Positions 63,491 through 64,000 of a stretch of DNA of 64,000 bases are shown here, one piece after another. The first letter of the stretch is position 1. Every line of letters starts with the position of its first letter. The notes beneath the pieces are model-generated. The model was not told the origin of the DNA, did no database searches, and was given only the letters and a program-made list of their open reading frames with translations. The translations under genes and the position numbers were made by a program. This stretch comes from Labilithrix sp. (GTDB taxonomy: Bacteria > Myxococcota_A > Polyangia > Polyangiales > Polyangiaceae), in assembly GCA_019637225.1 (NCBI GenBank), contig JAHBWC010000040.1, forward strand, positions 1-64,000, read 5' to 3'.

Positions 63491-64000
63491 CAATCGCCGT
63501 CCGTCACGTTGAACCCGACGCTCGTGCCGAGCGCGCCGGCGACCTCGGTCGCGAGGCAGCGCTTCACCTCGCGGACCGCCGCGTGCGCCTGGATGACGGG
63601 CTCGCGCGACTCGACGACGGCCGTCCGGAGCGGCGCCGGGATCGCGCGGACAGCGTCCCGCGCGGCCGTGAGGTCCGATCGAAGGCGCGTGTCCGCGCGG
63701 GGGCTTCGCTCCGCGACGGCGTCGGCCAGCGGCAGGCCCGCCGCGTCGCCGCGCCGGCCGAGGTAGACCATCTCGATCCCGTCGAGCACCGCGAGGAGGT
63801 CGTCGACGGACGCGTCGCTCCGCGGCGACTCGACGAGCTCGGGCGCCGCGACCGACGGCGACTTGTCGAGCCCGAGCGGCTTCGCGAGGCGCACGGCGAT
63901 GAGCACCTCCGCGGCGTTGATGAGGGCGTTCACGACGGCGTCGACGCCCTGTCGCTCCGACGAATAGAGCGCGCTCCCGCGCCCCGCGCGCGCGAGCTCG
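63490..64000 (-). CDS. Imelysin family protein (5' end outside window)
   Basis: The open frame runs to the window edge without a start or stop (169 residues seen), so only the C-terminal part is present. Features are ARAGRGSALYSSERQGVDAV, VNALINAAEVLIAVRLAKPL, VESREPVIQAHAAVREVKRC and the ending TSVGFNVTDGD, which matches the imelysin C-terminus (VTIGFNxxDGD). Imelysin-like proteins are periplasmic or outer-membrane helical-bundle proteins linked to iron uptake; their GxHxxE motif would lie outside this window. The stop shares TGATG with the gamma-carboxylase gene downstream, so the two are translationally coupled. Confidence 0.8.
   Translation of the reverse strand, partial: ELARAGRGSALYSSERQGVDAVVNALINAAEVLIAVRLAKPLGLDKSPSVAAPELVESPRSDASVDDLLAVLDGIEMVYLGRRGDAAGLPLADAVAERSPRADTRLRSDLTAARDAVRAIPAPLRTAVVESREPVIQAHAAVREVKRCLATEVAGALGTSVGFNVTDGD

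Overview
The window is GC-rich chromosomal DNA that fits a predatory or social myxobacterium (phylum Myxococcota, probably class Polyangia). Reasons: many secreted lipoproteins with Gly/Asp/Asn linkers, Ser/Thr protein kinases, a pilMNOPQ operon, an S8 peptidase with a MYXO-CTERM-like tail, a DUF4266/DUF3570 pair, EGF-like lipoproteins, and HEAT and beta-propeller lipoproteins. The taxon is an inference; there is no rRNA or tRNA in the window to settle it. Genes are densely packed and often overlap by 1-4 nt. I see no IS element, prophage, CRISPR array or integrase.

Layout. 1-1900: a three-gene overlapping unit with an ECF sigma factor. 2329-7026: a four-gene secreted operon resembling the planctomycete-type cytochrome/DUF1549/DUF1501 module, closed by a strong terminator. 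7130-8943: two FMN-split-barrel proteins, one with a GAF domain. 9068-12324: a cytochrome c lipoprotein and, across an intergenic region with an 11-bp phased repeat, a cyanovirin-N-like lipoprotein and an EGF-repeat lipoprotein. 12386-16187: DUF4266 lipoprotein, DUF3570 outer-membrane protein and two cytochrome-like lipoproteins. 16320-19496: small genes, including a rhomboid-like protein without catalytic residues, a quinone oxidoreductase and a YkgJ protein. 19652-25443: an M16 peptidase pair and a HEAT/beta-propeller pair. 25553-29097: mutL and miaA. 29134-38151: membrane protein, patatin, an unknown gene pair, S8 peptidase and a Tudor-like lipoprotein. 38205-43836: acyl-CoA carboxylase subunit, kinase, lipoprotein, methylglutaconyl-CoA-hydratase-like crotonase and a membrane protein. 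43987-48537: M1 aminopeptidase and an arrestin-fold protein. 48657-54233: pilQ-pilP-pilO-pilN-pilM (transcribed M to Q). 54605-62074: LysM/M15 peptidase, phosphodiester-glycosidase-like protein, FIST protein, RluA-family pseudouridine synthase and a kinase. 62108-64000: a vitamin K-dependent gamma-carboxylase homologue translationally coupled to an imelysin-family protein that runs off the window.

Points that stand out: the gamma-carboxylase/imelysin pair; a LacI/PurR-type palindrome and hairpin tandem repeats in the one wide gap of the pil operon; the phased 11-bp array at 9790-9844; the DUF4266/DUF3570 locus with cytochromes; and a recurring TANNNT hexamer 6-10 nt upstream of several start codons, which suggests leaderless transcripts.
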